Shown here: one piece after another, positions 6,769 through 13,982 of the stretch
Position numbering within the stretch: position 1 is the first letter of the stretch
How the letters are laid out: each line of letters starts with the position of its first letter
From: Clostridiaceae bacterium
Lineage (GTDB): Bacteria > Bacillota > Clostridia > Oscillospirales > Acutalibacteraceae
Length of the DNA: 20,897 nt
Assembly: GCA_016293225.1 (NCBI GenBank)
Contig: JAEDEQ010000029.1
Location: 1-20,897 of the forward strand
Direction: 5' to 3'
Program-made: the position numbers and the translations under genes
Notes under the pieces: generated by a model
The model's input: the letters and a program-made list of their open reading frames with translations, nothing else
What the model was told of the DNA's origin: nothing
The model's database searches: none

Positions 6769-7434
6769 TTATTCAAACGCTTTCATACCCTCGGCAAAAA
6801 GCTGTTTTCTTATGATGACATAATAATCGTCCTCGCTGCCGCCTTTGATTATCTCATCGGCAAGGAGCGACGGATTGATGTTCGTTGTACTGCCGGCCGG
6901 AAGAACAAGCGACAGAACCGGTGCACCGTCCTTTTCTTTCAGCTCATACGTCTTGATGTGCGGCAGAAGGTCAATGTCCTTATAAACTTTTCTGTGTCCT
7001 TTTTTTCCAAGCTTTTGAACAACAAGCTCGGTTCCGGAAAGCATATTCCTTATGCGTTCTTCAAGCGCCGCGGCGCTTTCCGCGGTATAAAAAGCGATAT
7101 CAAAGGACGCAAACGCGATAAACTTCGGGTCAAGCACAGGCTCGGTAACACAGGTTACCGTTATCCCCTGCGGCATCACCTTTGAAAGCGCGGTCATGAC
7201 CTCGCGGTTTGTAATCTCGCCCTCAACGCGGATATCCATAGCGTCGTTTTCGCTTTCCATTCCGAGCGAAAGCGGAAGAACAAAGGTCATATACGGGTGT
7301 GGGTTGAAGCCCTCGGTATACCAAAGCGGAATTTGCGAGCGGCGGATTGCCCTTGTCATTGTCCGCATCAGATCAAGGTGCGAAATGAAGCGCACATCGC
7401 CCTTTTTTTCAAACCAGATTCTTACGCATCGCAT
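6769..7434 (-). CDS. TIGR03936/DUF2344 family radical SAM-associated protein
   Basis: A 221-aa protein beginning MRCVRIWFEKKGDVRFISHLDLMRTM, the hallmark opening of the TIGR03936/DUF2344 family; YTEGFNPHPYMTFVLPLSLGMES (residues 39-61) is a second family signature. The biochemical role is unknown. In many Clostridia it is encoded directly after, or fused to, the TIGR03960 radical SAM protein, as here. The ATG at 7434 is preceded by GGAGG at about 8 nt, lying inside the end of the upstream gene. The 26-nt overlap implies translational coupling. In related genomes the next genes are often rng and rplU; here the rplS unit follows instead. Confidence 0.9.
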   Translation of the reverse strand: MRCVRIWFEKKGDVRFISHLDLMRTMTRAIRRSQIPLWYTEGFNPHPYMTFVLPLSLGMESENDAMDIRVEGEITNREVMTALSKVMPQGITVTCVTEPVLDPKFIAFASFDIAFYTAESAAALEERIRNMLSGTELVVQKLGKKGHRKVYKDIDLLPHIKTYELKEKDGAPVLSLVLPAGSTTNINPSLLADEIIKGGSEDDYYVIIRKQLFAEGMKAFE

Positions 7435-9265
7435 CGCATTTTCCTCCGTTCAGTCTGTTTGCTCCGCAGCCGGCGCATTTAATTCTGCAGTGCGGCGTTG
7501 TTTCGCTTTCATGAGCCTTTTTGTTTTCGCTGATAAGAAACTCCTTGCGGATTCCGTAATCGAGATGATCCCACGGAAGAATTTCTTCAAACTCTCGTTT
7601 TCTTGAAGTATAAAACAGCGGGTCAACGCCGCACTGCTCAAAAGCTTCCAGCCATGTGTCAAAAAGGAAGCTGTCGTCCCAGCCGTCAAACTTGCAGCCG
7701 TGCTGCCACGCATAATATATAACCTTTGAAAGTCTTCTGTCTCCACGGGCAAAAACGCCCTCAAGAAAACTGATGTCAACCTTATGATAGCTGACGTTCA
7801 CCTTCCTCGTTTTCACGCAGGAAAGGAGATGCGCCTGCTTTTCAAGCAGCATTTCCCTTGTGTCCTGCGGCTCCCACTGAAACGGGGTGAACGGCTTCGG
7901 AACAAAGGAGGCAACGCTGATTGAAACCTGAACGCCCTTGCCCTTGGGCTTATTCGGGTTTTTATAGAATTCGTCAACCACCTTTTGCGCAAGCTCGGCA
8001 ATTCCGGCAACGTCGTCAAAAGTCTCGGTCGGAAGTCCGAGCATGAAATAAAGCTTGACCGCGGTCCAGCCGCCCTCAAACGCTTTCCTTGACGTTCTGA
8101 GAACCTCGTCCTCGGTAACGTTTTTATTGATAGCGTCGCGCAGGCGCTGAGTTCCGGCCTCCGGCGCAAAGGTCAGTCCGCTGCGCCTGACCTTATTAAG
8201 CTTTTCCATAAGCTCGTCCGAAAAATTATCAACGCGAAGCGAGGGCAGCGCAATATTGATTTTTTCCGGAATTGTCCATTCAAGCAATTTATCAAGCAGC
8301 GGCTCAAGCTGAGTATAGTCGCTGGTGCTCAAAGACGAAAGGGAAATTTCATCATAGCCCGTTACATCGCAAAGGCCGCGGCACTGGTTGTTGATTGTGT
8401 CGGGCGACTTTTCGCGTATCGGGCGGTACAAAAAGCCGGCCTGACAAAAACGGCAGCCGCGGATACAGCCGCGCAGTATTTCATGAACAACTCTGTCATG
8501 AACAACCTCAATATACGGAACAACAAATTTGTCCGGATATTTTACGCTGTCAAGCTCTGAAACAATGCGCTTTCTAATCTTTTCCGGAGCGCCGTTTTTC
8601 GGAACGACTGCTTTGATTGTTTTGTCCTCGTTATATTCGACATCATAAAGCGAGGGTACATACATTCCGTCAATCTTTGCGGCGCGGCGCAGAAATTCCT
8701 CCTTTGAGCTGCCGTTTTTTTTGCATTCTTCAAGGAGGTCGAATAATTCGTCATAGACCTCCTCTCCCTCGCCGAGGGAAAAGATGTCAAAAAACTCCGC
8801 CATCGGCTCGGGATTGCAGGCACAGGGTCCGCCGCCGATGACTATCGGCGTAAGTGAATACCTGTCCGCCGCTCTGACGGGAAGACCGGCAAGGTCAAGC
8901 ATATTGAGCACATTTGAATATGAAAGCTCATACATGAGCGTGAAAGCGATAAGGTCAAAGTCCTTGATTGCGTCTCCGCTTTCAAGGGCATAAAGAGGGA
9001 TACCGTGCTTGCGCATCTGTGCCTCCATGTCATGCCACGGAGCAAAAACGCGCTCGCACCAGACGTCCTCTCGCTCGTTTGCAATGGAATAAAGTATCTT
9101 CATTCCGAGGTGGGACATTCCGATTTCATAGCTGTCCGGAAAGCAGAACGCATAGCGCAGCGCAACCTTTTCTTTATCCTTTATGACCGAATTCAGTTCA
9201 CCGCCGATGTAACGGCCGGGCTTTTGAACAAGGGGCAGGATTTTTTCAACTTCTTTACTAACCAT
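7409..9265 (-). CDS. TIGR03960-type B12-binding-domain-like radical SAM protein
   Basis: A 618-aa radical SAM protein. The N-terminal part (about 35-180) resembles the cobalamin-binding-like Rossmann domain of the family (FCFPDSYEIGMSHLG, VIGGGPCACNPEP, FSLGEGEEV). The radical SAM cluster motif CX3CX2C is at C267, C271 and C274 (GCIRGCRFCQAG), followed by TFAPEAGTQRLRD and KLYFMLGLPTET. The C-terminus contains a second CX3CX2C set, C593, C597 and C600, plus C610. The family is widespread in Clostridia and linked by gene order to spoIVFB and the TIGR03936 protein; its reaction is unknown, though a tRNA or ribosome-related modification is often suspected. The start at 9265 has GGAG 6 nt upstream. 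It follows the SpoIVFB-like gene by 36 nt and overlaps the next gene. Confidence 0.92.
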   Translation of the reverse strand: MVSKEVEKILPLVQKPGRYIGGELNSVIKDKEKVALRYAFCFPDSYEIGMSHLGMKILYSIANEREDVWCERVFAPWHDMEAQMRKHGIPLYALESGDAIKDFDLIAFTLMYELSYSNVLNMLDLAGLPVRAADRYSLTPIVIGGGPCACNPEPMAEFFDIFSLGEGEEVYDELFDLLEECKKNGSSKEEFLRRAAKIDGMYVPSLYDVEYNEDKTIKAVVPKNGAPEKIRKRIVSELDSVKYPDKFVVPYIEVVHDRVVHEILRGCIRGCRFCQAGFLYRPIREKSPDTINNQCRGLCDVTGYDEISLSSLSTSDYTQLEPLLDKLLEWTIPEKINIALPSLRVDNFSDELMEKLNKVRRSGLTFAPEAGTQRLRDAINKNVTEDEVLRTSRKAFEGGWTAVKLYFMLGLPTETFDDVAGIAELAQKVVDEFYKNPNKPKGKGVQVSISVASFVPKPFTPFQWEPQDTREMLLEKQAHLLSCVKTRKVNVSYHKVDISFLEGVFARGDRRLSKVIYYAWQHGCKFDGWDDSFLFDTWLEAFEQCGVDPLFYTSRKREFEEILPWDHLDYGIRKEFLISENKKAHESETTPHCRIKCAGCGANRLNGGKCDAMRKNLV

Positions 9266-9301
9266 CAGATTCTCCGTTCCTTAACAACCGTAAAGCGGCT
9301 G

Positions 9302-9895
9302 TTATCTTAATTCCAGAAATATTAAATATATACACACAGCCGTAAGGCTTGCGTTGAAACCGAAAAGAATAAAATACACAACGCAAAAAGCGGAAAACGC
9401 AATCACCGTCACAGCCGATATGACAGACAGCGTTCTGAGAGCTTTTTGCTCGCTCATTCTGAGCATAAAAGCGCAGTGAAGCGCGTTCCATGCGTCAAGG
9501 CTTTTTGCCGGCATAAGGTTGAGCGCCGCAATGAAAACATTGACAAAAAAGAGCGCCGCAGCATCAATACTTTTAAAAAGGAAATAATACAAAGCCGCAG
9601 CGGCACAGATAATAAAATTTACAAAAACTCCGCCGAGGGCAACAAGCGCCTGCCTGCGGTAGCTTTGAAAGACGCTCTCATCCTTTTCAATGCGTATTCC
9701 GAACGCGCCGAAGCTTATAAGGCGAAGCCTTTGCGAAAAAATAAGCATCATAAAAAGGTGGCCGAGCTCATGCGCCGCGGAGGACAAAAAGCACATCAGC
9801 GCAATTTTTGAGTCCGACAAAAGGAGCATGAGCGACGCAACAAGGAAGAACGAAAAGCCGATTTTCAGCTTTGTTTCTCCGAAGTCAACCGTCAT
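9302..9895 (-). CDS. M50 site-2 protease, SpoIVFB-like
   Basis: A 197-aa polytopic membrane protein with the zinc-protease motif AAHELGHLF (H42, E43, H46) inside a hydrophobic segment. The third ligand is in LNLMPAKSLDAWNAL (D134), where canonical family members have NxxPxxxLDG; here the Gly after Asp is Ala. About five hydrophobic segments cover the protein. In Bacillus, SpoIVFB in the mother-cell-derived forespore membrane cleaves pro-sigma-K, held inactive by SpoIVFA and BofA. The gene begins 11 nt inside the upstream M23 gene and has little ribosome binding site of its own, so translation is probably coupled. The assignment rests on family, size and neighbourhood; a housekeeping M50 protease is possible. 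Confidence 0.82.
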   Translation of the reverse strand: MTVDFGETKLKIGFSFFLVASLMLLLSDSKIALMCFLSSAAHELGHLFMMLIFSQRLRLISFGAFGIRIEKDESVFQSYRRQALVALGGVFVNFIICAAAALYYFLFKSIDAAALFFVNVFIAALNLMPAKSLDAWNALHCAFMLRMSEQKALRTLSVISAVTVIAFSAFCVVYFILFGFNASLTAVCIYLIFLELR

Positions 9896-10835
9896 TTTTA
9901 TTCAGAATCGGGAGCGGATCAAGGCGCGTTCCGTTTTTATGCACCTCAAAATGCAAATGCGGCCCCGTTGACCAGCCCGTGCTTCCGACAAGGGCAACGG
10001 TTTCGCCCTGACGGATAACAGCGCCCTCTTCGGCAAGAATTTCGCTGCAATGGCAATAAAGCGTTTCAAACCCGTTTGAATGAGTCAGATAGATATACTT
10101 TCCGCTTCTTGAGTCCTCGCCCGTTTTTCTGACCTTTCCGGGATAGGCCGCTTTGATTTTTGTACCCTGCGCCGCCGCGATGTCAATTCCTGTGTGAAAG
10201 GTGTTGTTTCCCGTAATAGGGTTTGTTCGGTAGCCGAAGTATGACGTATATGAGCCGCTGACCGGCTTGATAATGGGAGCGGTGGTTTCGGTCGGGGAAA
10301 ATGTTGTCCCCTCTTTTGCTTTATACGTTGAAAGATCTTTTCCGCCGGCATTTTTTGCAAGGGAAAGCGACGTTTTTTTCACGGTCGCTTTTTCGGTTGT
10401 TTTTTCGGCGGTTGTTGTCTCTGCGGTTGTTGTTTCGGGAACAGTCGGTTCGGACGTTGTTGTTTCGTCGGTTTTATCGGACGTTTCCTTTTCGCCGGAC
10501 GGTTCGGTTACGCCGCTTTCGGTTGTTCCTGAGGCGGTTTCCTCCTTGTTCTTTGAAAACAGTCTGAAGACCGAGATTTCGGCCGGCGAGTCAAGATAAT
10601 CCTTTATGCTCTTGAGCGTGCTTTCAAAGTCTCCCTCAAGAAAGGATCGGCTCATGAGAAGCTGAAAATCGTCTTTCAGGTTCTGCGCCGCCTGCGAGCC
10701 GCTTTTTGCAATGACAAGCAGTGAAAGAACGGCAATAACCGAAAAAATCACCTGGCAAAGAGTGACGGAAAAAAAGCCGTCATCCTTTTCTTTCCTGCGT
10801 TTTTCTGCTTTTCTTTTTTCCTCCAAAGCCGTCAC
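9885..10835 (-). CDS. M23 (LytM-type) metallopeptidase in the SpoIVFA position
   Basis: A 316-aa protein: a charged N-terminus, one transmembrane helix (about 22-44), a 50-residue Thr/Glu/Lys-rich linker (about 100-155), then a C-terminal M23 domain (about 190-310). All LytM zinc and catalytic residues can be placed: H214 and D218 (HTGID), H262 (YCHC) and H293/H295 (HLHFEV). It is a membrane-anchored peptidoglycan-binding or -cleaving protein facing outside, or the intermembrane space during engulfment. Its place directly before, and overlapping, the SpoIVFB-like gene points to a SpoIVFA-type role; a SpoIIQ-like role is the main alternative. The start is a GTG at 10835 with AAAGGA just 3-4 nt upstream, a short spacing, so the start is less certain than the gene. 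Confidence 0.85.
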   Translation of the reverse strand: MTALEEKRKAEKRRKEKDDGFFSVTLCQVIFSVIAVLSLLVIAKSGSQAAQNLKDDFQLLMSRSFLEGDFESTLKSIKDYLDSPAEISVFRLFSKNKEETASGTTESGVTEPSGEKETSDKTDETTTSEPTVPETTTAETTTAEKTTEKATVKKTSLSLAKNAGGKDLSTYKAKEGTTFSPTETTAPIIKPVSGSYTSYFGYRTNPITGNNTFHTGIDIAAAQGTKIKAAYPGKVRKTGEDSRSGKYIYLTHSNGFETLYCHCSEILAEEGAVIRQGETVALVGSTGWSTGPHLHFEVHKNGTRLDPLPILNKNDG

Positions 10836-10866
10836 CGTTCCTTTCCGTGAAAAATCCGTACGGTAA

Positions 10867-10896
10867 TAGCTATGAAAAAGAAAGGCAAAAAATGAC
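10867..10896 (-). promoter_or_regulatory. Possible sigma-E-type sporulation promoter for the M23-SpoIVFB operon
   Basis: On the minus strand, GTCATTTT (10896-10889) is followed by 14 nt and CATAGCTA (10874-10867). The first fits 6 of 7 positions of the sigma-E -35 consensus KMATATT; the second keeps only the CATA core of CATACAMT. The 14-nt spacing and the implied start about 25 nt before the gene are right for sigma-E. No sigma-A-like pair is seen in the 71-nt gap. The downstream spoIVF-like genes are a sigma-E target in Bacillus. Confidence 0.35.
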
Positions 10897-10912
10897 TGTT
10901 GTCCGGTCAGCC
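10887..10912 (-). terminator. Weak terminator after trkH
   Basis: On the minus strand, GGCTG (10912-10908) can pair with CAGTC (10898-10894) around a 9-nt loop, followed by ATTTTTT. The stem is only 5 bp, includes a G-U pair and overlaps the trkH stop codon, so termination would be inefficient. It also overlaps the proposed sigma-E -35 element. Confidence 0.35.
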
Positions 10913-12265
10913 TACCATTATTCTGCCCTCAGGAACAATTTCGCTGTCACGTTCCTTGCGCGAGTTAAGGGAGATTACAAAGCACATCGGGCCGATTCTG
11001 CCGATATACATTGAAACAATCAGCGCCCAGAGGCCGACAGTACCCGCCTGAGCAGTTACGCCGGTTGAAAGTCCGCAGGTTGAAAACGCGGAAACGGCCT
11101 CAAAAAGCAGATCGGTGCCGTTTGTTGACCGGACGTCCCACGAAAGGACGCAGGTTGCAAGGAAAACGATAAGCATTGAAAGCGCTGCGATTGCAAGCGA
11201 TTTTGCAACAATGGCGTGGCTTACGCGCTTTTTGAGCACAACGGTGTCCTTTCTGCTTCTGATAACGGAAACAACGGTCATTACAAGAACGGCAAAGGTG
11301 GTTGTTTTAATTCCTCCTCCGGTTGAACCGCTGCCTGCACCGATGAACATAAGCAGCATCATTACAATCTTTGTAACATCGCCGAGCAACGCAATGTCAA
11401 GCGAGGCAAAGCCTGCCGTTCTTGTTGTTACCGACTGAAAAAGCGAGGCGGAAAGCTTCTGATAAAACGGCAGTGGCTTCAGCGTCTGCGGATTGTTATA
11501 TTCAAGAACAAAGACGCAGAAAAAGCCGACAAGGATTAGTATTCCGGCGGTGATAAGAGCCGTCTTGGTGTGGAGACTCAGGCGGTGCGTTTTCCGGTAA
11601 GTCAGCAAATCATAGAAAACATAAAACCCGATTCCGCCGAGGATAATCATTGCAATAACAACGCCCATAACCAGAAAATCGCCGTTATAATTGATCATTG
11701 AGCCGAACTCCTTTTCGATACCGAAAAGGTCAAAGCCCGCGTTGCAATAGGCCGAAACGGCGGTAAACATTGAAAGCCATATGCCCTTTGCGCCGAAGCG
11801 AGGAACAAAGCGAATGCACAGCAGAGCTGTTCCGAGAAGCTGGCAGAGAACCGTTACCTCAACAATTGTGCGCACAAGCGGCTTAACTTGAGAAAAAACG
11901 TCAAGATTTGTATATTCCTGCGCAAGGCGCATACTGCGAAGCGCCGAATGCTTTTTGAAAGCAAAGATAAAAAAGGAGGCGAACGTAACCATACTTATTC
12001 CGCCTATTTCAATCAGAATCAGCAGAACAACCTGACCGTATCTTGAAAGTGTAACGGCCGGATCAATGAGGGTAAGCCCCGTTACGCAGACGCTTGAGGT
12101 TGCAGTAAAGACCGCCTTCATAAAGGAAAGACCCTTTCCGTCGCGCGTCATGCACGGAAGCATAAAAAGCACAGTTCCAACAATTATCACCGACAGCACG
12201 CTCAGAGCAATTATACGCATCGGATGAACGGGACGGGAGTTTATCTTTGCATTTTCGTTTTTCAA
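10907..12265 (-). CDS. TrkH/KtrB family potassium uptake membrane subunit
   Basis: A 452-aa membrane protein with the four repeated M1-P-M2 units of the Trk/Ktr/HKT family. Selectivity-filter segments appear at VTGL (G63), NAGF (G177), TAGF (G285) and TCGL (G398); all four keep the filter Gly, as in K-selective KtrB. The Gly/Ser-rich loop GAGSGSTGGGIK (309-320) corresponds to the intramembrane gate of KtrB. It would form a dimeric channel-like transporter for potassium uptake controlled by a cytoplasmic KtrA/TrkA ring; no such gene lies next to it here. The start is TTG at 12265, with GAGGGGGA upstream; the first in-frame ATG (12220) would remove the N-terminal segment. It has its own promoter at 12314-12342. 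Confidence 0.93.
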   Translation of the reverse strand: MKNENAKINSRPVHPMRIIALSVLSVIIVGTVLFMLPCMTRDGKGLSFMKAVFTATSSVCVTGLTLIDPAVTLSRYGQVVLLILIEIGGISMVTFASFFIFAFKKHSALRSMRLAQEYTNLDVFSQVKPLVRTIVEVTVLCQLLGTALLCIRFVPRFGAKGIWLSMFTAVSAYCNAGFDLFGIEKEFGSMINYNGDFLVMGVVIAMIILGGIGFYVFYDLLTYRKTHRLSLHTKTALITAGILILVGFFCVFVLEYNNPQTLKPLPFYQKLSASLFQSVTTRTAGFASLDIALLGDVTKIVMMLLMFIGAGSGSTGGGIKTTTFAVLVMTVVSVIRSRKDTVVLKKRVSHAIVAKSLAIAALSMLIVFLATCVLSWDVRSTNGTDLLFEAVSAFSTCGLSTGVTAQAGTVGLWALIVSMYIGRIGPMCFVISLNSRKERDSEIVPEGRIMVG

Positions 12266-12313
12266 GGAGACTTCCCCCTCTTTCGGGCAAAAAATTATCT
12301 GTTTATCTTGTGT

Positions 12314-12342
12314 ATTATATCATCAACTTATATATAAGTCAA
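12314..12342 (-). promoter_or_regulatory. Sigma-A-type promoter for trkH, with an overlapping palindrome
   Basis: On the minus strand, TTGACT (12342-12337), a 17-nt spacer and TATAAT (12319-12314) with extended -10 TG: near-consensus. The perfect 14-bp palindrome ACTTATATATAAGT (12326-12339) covers the -35 box and part of the spacer, where a repressor would block the polymerase. Being purely AT-rich in its centre, it could also be chance. Confidence 0.85.
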
Positions 12343-12361
12343 AGATTTTTTCCGTTCAAGG

Positions 12362-12391
12362 TTGACTCAAAGAGCCGGATAATGCTATAAT
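12362..12391 (+). promoter_or_regulatory. Sigma-A-type promoter for the DUF5058 gene
   Basis: TTGACT (12362-12367), an 18-nt spacer and TATAAT (12386-12391) with an extended -10 TG. It is divergent from the trkH promoter; the two -35 boxes are 19 nt apart. The expected start near 12398 leaves a leader of about 50 nt. Confidence 0.85.
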
Positions 12392-12449
12392 TTACTAAAA
12401 TAAAATCGGCGTTTTTGTCGGTTAGGTTATTACGAAAGGGAGAGTGCCA

Positions 12450-13253
12450 ATGTTTCAGGATTTCAAATCCGACGGCTTCATGTTTATGCTCGCTGTCGGT
12501 ATCGTGGTCTTTGTCATTGCTCAGTCGCTGTTCTTTATGATAAGAGCCGTGAAAAGAGGAAAGGAATTGGGCATTACAAAAGATCAGATTAAAAACACCA
12601 TTACGTCAAGCGCGGTCTTTTCAATTGCACCGGCTATAAGTATCGCCATCACCGTTATTGTTCTCTCGGTTGCCCTCGGATATGTTCTTCCGTGGATCAG
12701 GCTTTCGGTCATCGGAGCAATCCAATATGAGGTTCCGGCTGCGGAGGCCGCTATTGAAGCGGCAGGTCTTTCCGGCGGTATCGGAAGACCCGTTACCGAC
12801 CCGAAGGTTTTTGTTGCAATCACCTGGGTCATGACCCTCGGCTGCCTTTTGCCGCTGTTTCTCATTCCTATTATTCTTAAAAAGGTTCAGAAAAGCGTTT
12901 CAGGCGCAGTCAACAAAAATGCAAAATGGGCAGACCTTATGTCCGCCGCCGCTTTCATCGGCCTTATTGCCGCTTTCCTTTCAAGAGGTATTGCCGGCAT
13001 CGGTGAAGTCAGCGTTAACGAAGCAGGCGAAAAGGTCAATGTTGTCCTCGGCGACGGCGCCGGCGTGCTTTCAATTTCCGCCATCATTTCTTCCATCATC
13101 TTCATGCTTATTCTGACTTTCATCAACAAAAAGCTCAAAGCAAAGTGGCTCGAAGCGCTTGCAATGCCGCTGAGCATGATTCTTGCAATGGGAGTTGTTG
13201 TTCTCATTTCATCCTTTGCGCCCGACCTTGCGGCTATTGAATGGAGGTATTAA
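12450..13253 (+). CDS. DUF5058 family integral membrane protein
   Basis: A 267-aa protein beginning MFQDFKSDGFMFMLAVGIVV that I recognise as DUF5058-type; the function is unknown. About six hydrophobic segments can be seen, near residues 9-30, 49-76, 114-138, 155-180, 203-227 and 235-258. The second is PAISIAITVIVLSVALGYVL followed by PWIRLSVIGAIQYEVPAA, a mixed polar-hydrophobic stretch of the kind found in substrate-handling transporter cores. The ATG at 12450 has GGGAG 7 nt upstream; a GTG two codons earlier falls inside that spacer. The next membrane gene starts 2 nt after the stop, with its ribosome binding site inside this gene, so the two are probably subunits made together. A transporter role is my inference. 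Confidence 0.85.
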   Translation: MFQDFKSDGFMFMLAVGIVVFVIAQSLFFMIRAVKRGKELGITKDQIKNTITSSAVFSIAPAISIAITVIVLSVALGYVLPWIRLSVIGAIQYEVPAAEAAIEAAGLSGGIGRPVTDPKVFVAITWVMTLGCLLPLFLIPIILKKVQKSVSGAVNKNAKWADLMSAAAFIGLIAAFLSRGIAGIGEVSVNEAGEKVNVVLGDGAGVLSISAIISSIIFMLILTFINKKLKAKWLEALAMPLSMILAMGVVVLISSFAPDLAAIEWRY

Positions 13254-13255
13254 AA

Positions 13256-13918
13256 ATGAAAAAAAGAACTTACATAGACTCCGTTCATTTTTACGGCAGA
13301 ATCTGGTGCGTCCTTGCAATCATCGCGCTGCTTGCCGTTCCTGTTTTAATGTGTCTTCACCTTAAGGTATGGCCGGATTGGGGCGTTGTTGCAAGCGGCT
13401 TTGCCTCGGTTGCAATCCTCTTTTATCCCACGGGCGTTATTGAAGTTATCGCCTATGCTCCGCTTCTCGGTTCGGGCGGAACCTATCTTTCGTTCCTCAC
13501 CGGAAACATTGCAAACCTCAAGCTCCCCTGCGCGCTCAACTCAATGGAAAACGCAAAGGTCCGCGCAAACTCCGAGGAGGGCGAGATTATTTCAACCATC
13601 TCCATTGCCGCCTCGGCAATAGTCACAACGCTCATCATCGCCGTTTTTGTTCTGATCTTTGCGGTCAATCCGGCGTTTACAAAAGTCATGAGCGAGGGAG
13701 CGCTCGCCCCGGCATTCAAGCAGGTTACATATGCAATCTTCGGTTCGCTTGCCGCAACATACTTTGTTAAGCATTGGAAAATTTCTATCTTCCCTATAGC
13801 CGTGCTTTCGCTTATTCTTGTTTTTGCCGGCAGCATCCAGATAGGCGTTCTCATCTTTGCCGGCGTTGCAATTTCAATGCTCGGCGCCCACGTCATGTAT
13901 AAGCTCAAGTGGGTATAA
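13256..13918 (+). CDS. Uncharacterised membrane protein paired with DUF5058
   Basis: A 220-aa polytopic membrane protein beginning MKKRTYIDSVHFYGRIWCVL. Hydrophobic segments lie around residues 14-36, 42-68, 108-134, 150-168 and 174-214, the last probably two helices. Between the second and third is the conspicuous polar motif GSGGTYLSFLTGNIANLKLP (about 70-89), which looks like a re-entrant or binding loop. The start at 13256 has GGAGG (13244-13248) inside the last codons of the DUF5058 gene and a gap of only 2 nt; an ATG at 13241 precedes that site. I do not recognise a named family. The tight coupling suggests that it forms a heteromeric membrane complex with the DUF5058 protein. Confidence 0.85.
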   Translation: MKKRTYIDSVHFYGRIWCVLAIIALLAVPVLMCLHLKVWPDWGVVASGFASVAILFYPTGVIEVIAYAPLLGSGGTYLSFLTGNIANLKLPCALNSMENAKVRANSEEGEIISTISIAASAIVTTLIIAVFVLIFAVNPAFTKVMSEGALAPAFKQVTYAIFGSLAATYFVKHWKISIFPIAVLSLILVFAGSIQIGVLIFAGVAISMLGAHVMYKLKWV

Positions 13919-13928
13919 ACAAAAATTG

Positions 13929-13957
13929 CGGGAGTTGCTGTTTTTCAGCGACTCCCG
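13929..13957. terminator. 12-bp intergenic hairpin (partial terminator or stabiliser)
   Basis: CGGGAGTTGCTG pairs with CAGCGACTCCCG over 12 positions (one G-U) around a TTTTT loop, in the gap between the DUF5058 partner and the M20 peptidase gene. On the plus strand the tail is ATTTTAAA, a weak U-tract. Partial termination or 3'-end protection of the two-gene message, with read-through into the peptidase gene, is the likeliest role. Confidence 0.6.
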
Positions 13958-13982
13958 ATTTTAAAGAGAAGAGGTTCTTATT

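Noticed and set aside
10301..10560. Possible tandem repeat or CRISPR-like array
   Set aside because: Similar short units exist, but they are in-frame Thr-rich codons without regular repeat-spacer structure.
10267..10599. Val/Ser-rich plus-strand frame that looks like a low-complexity surface protein
   Set aside because: It is the antisense of the Thr/Glu-rich linker of the M23 protein; the repetitive look comes from repeated ACAAC-type codons.
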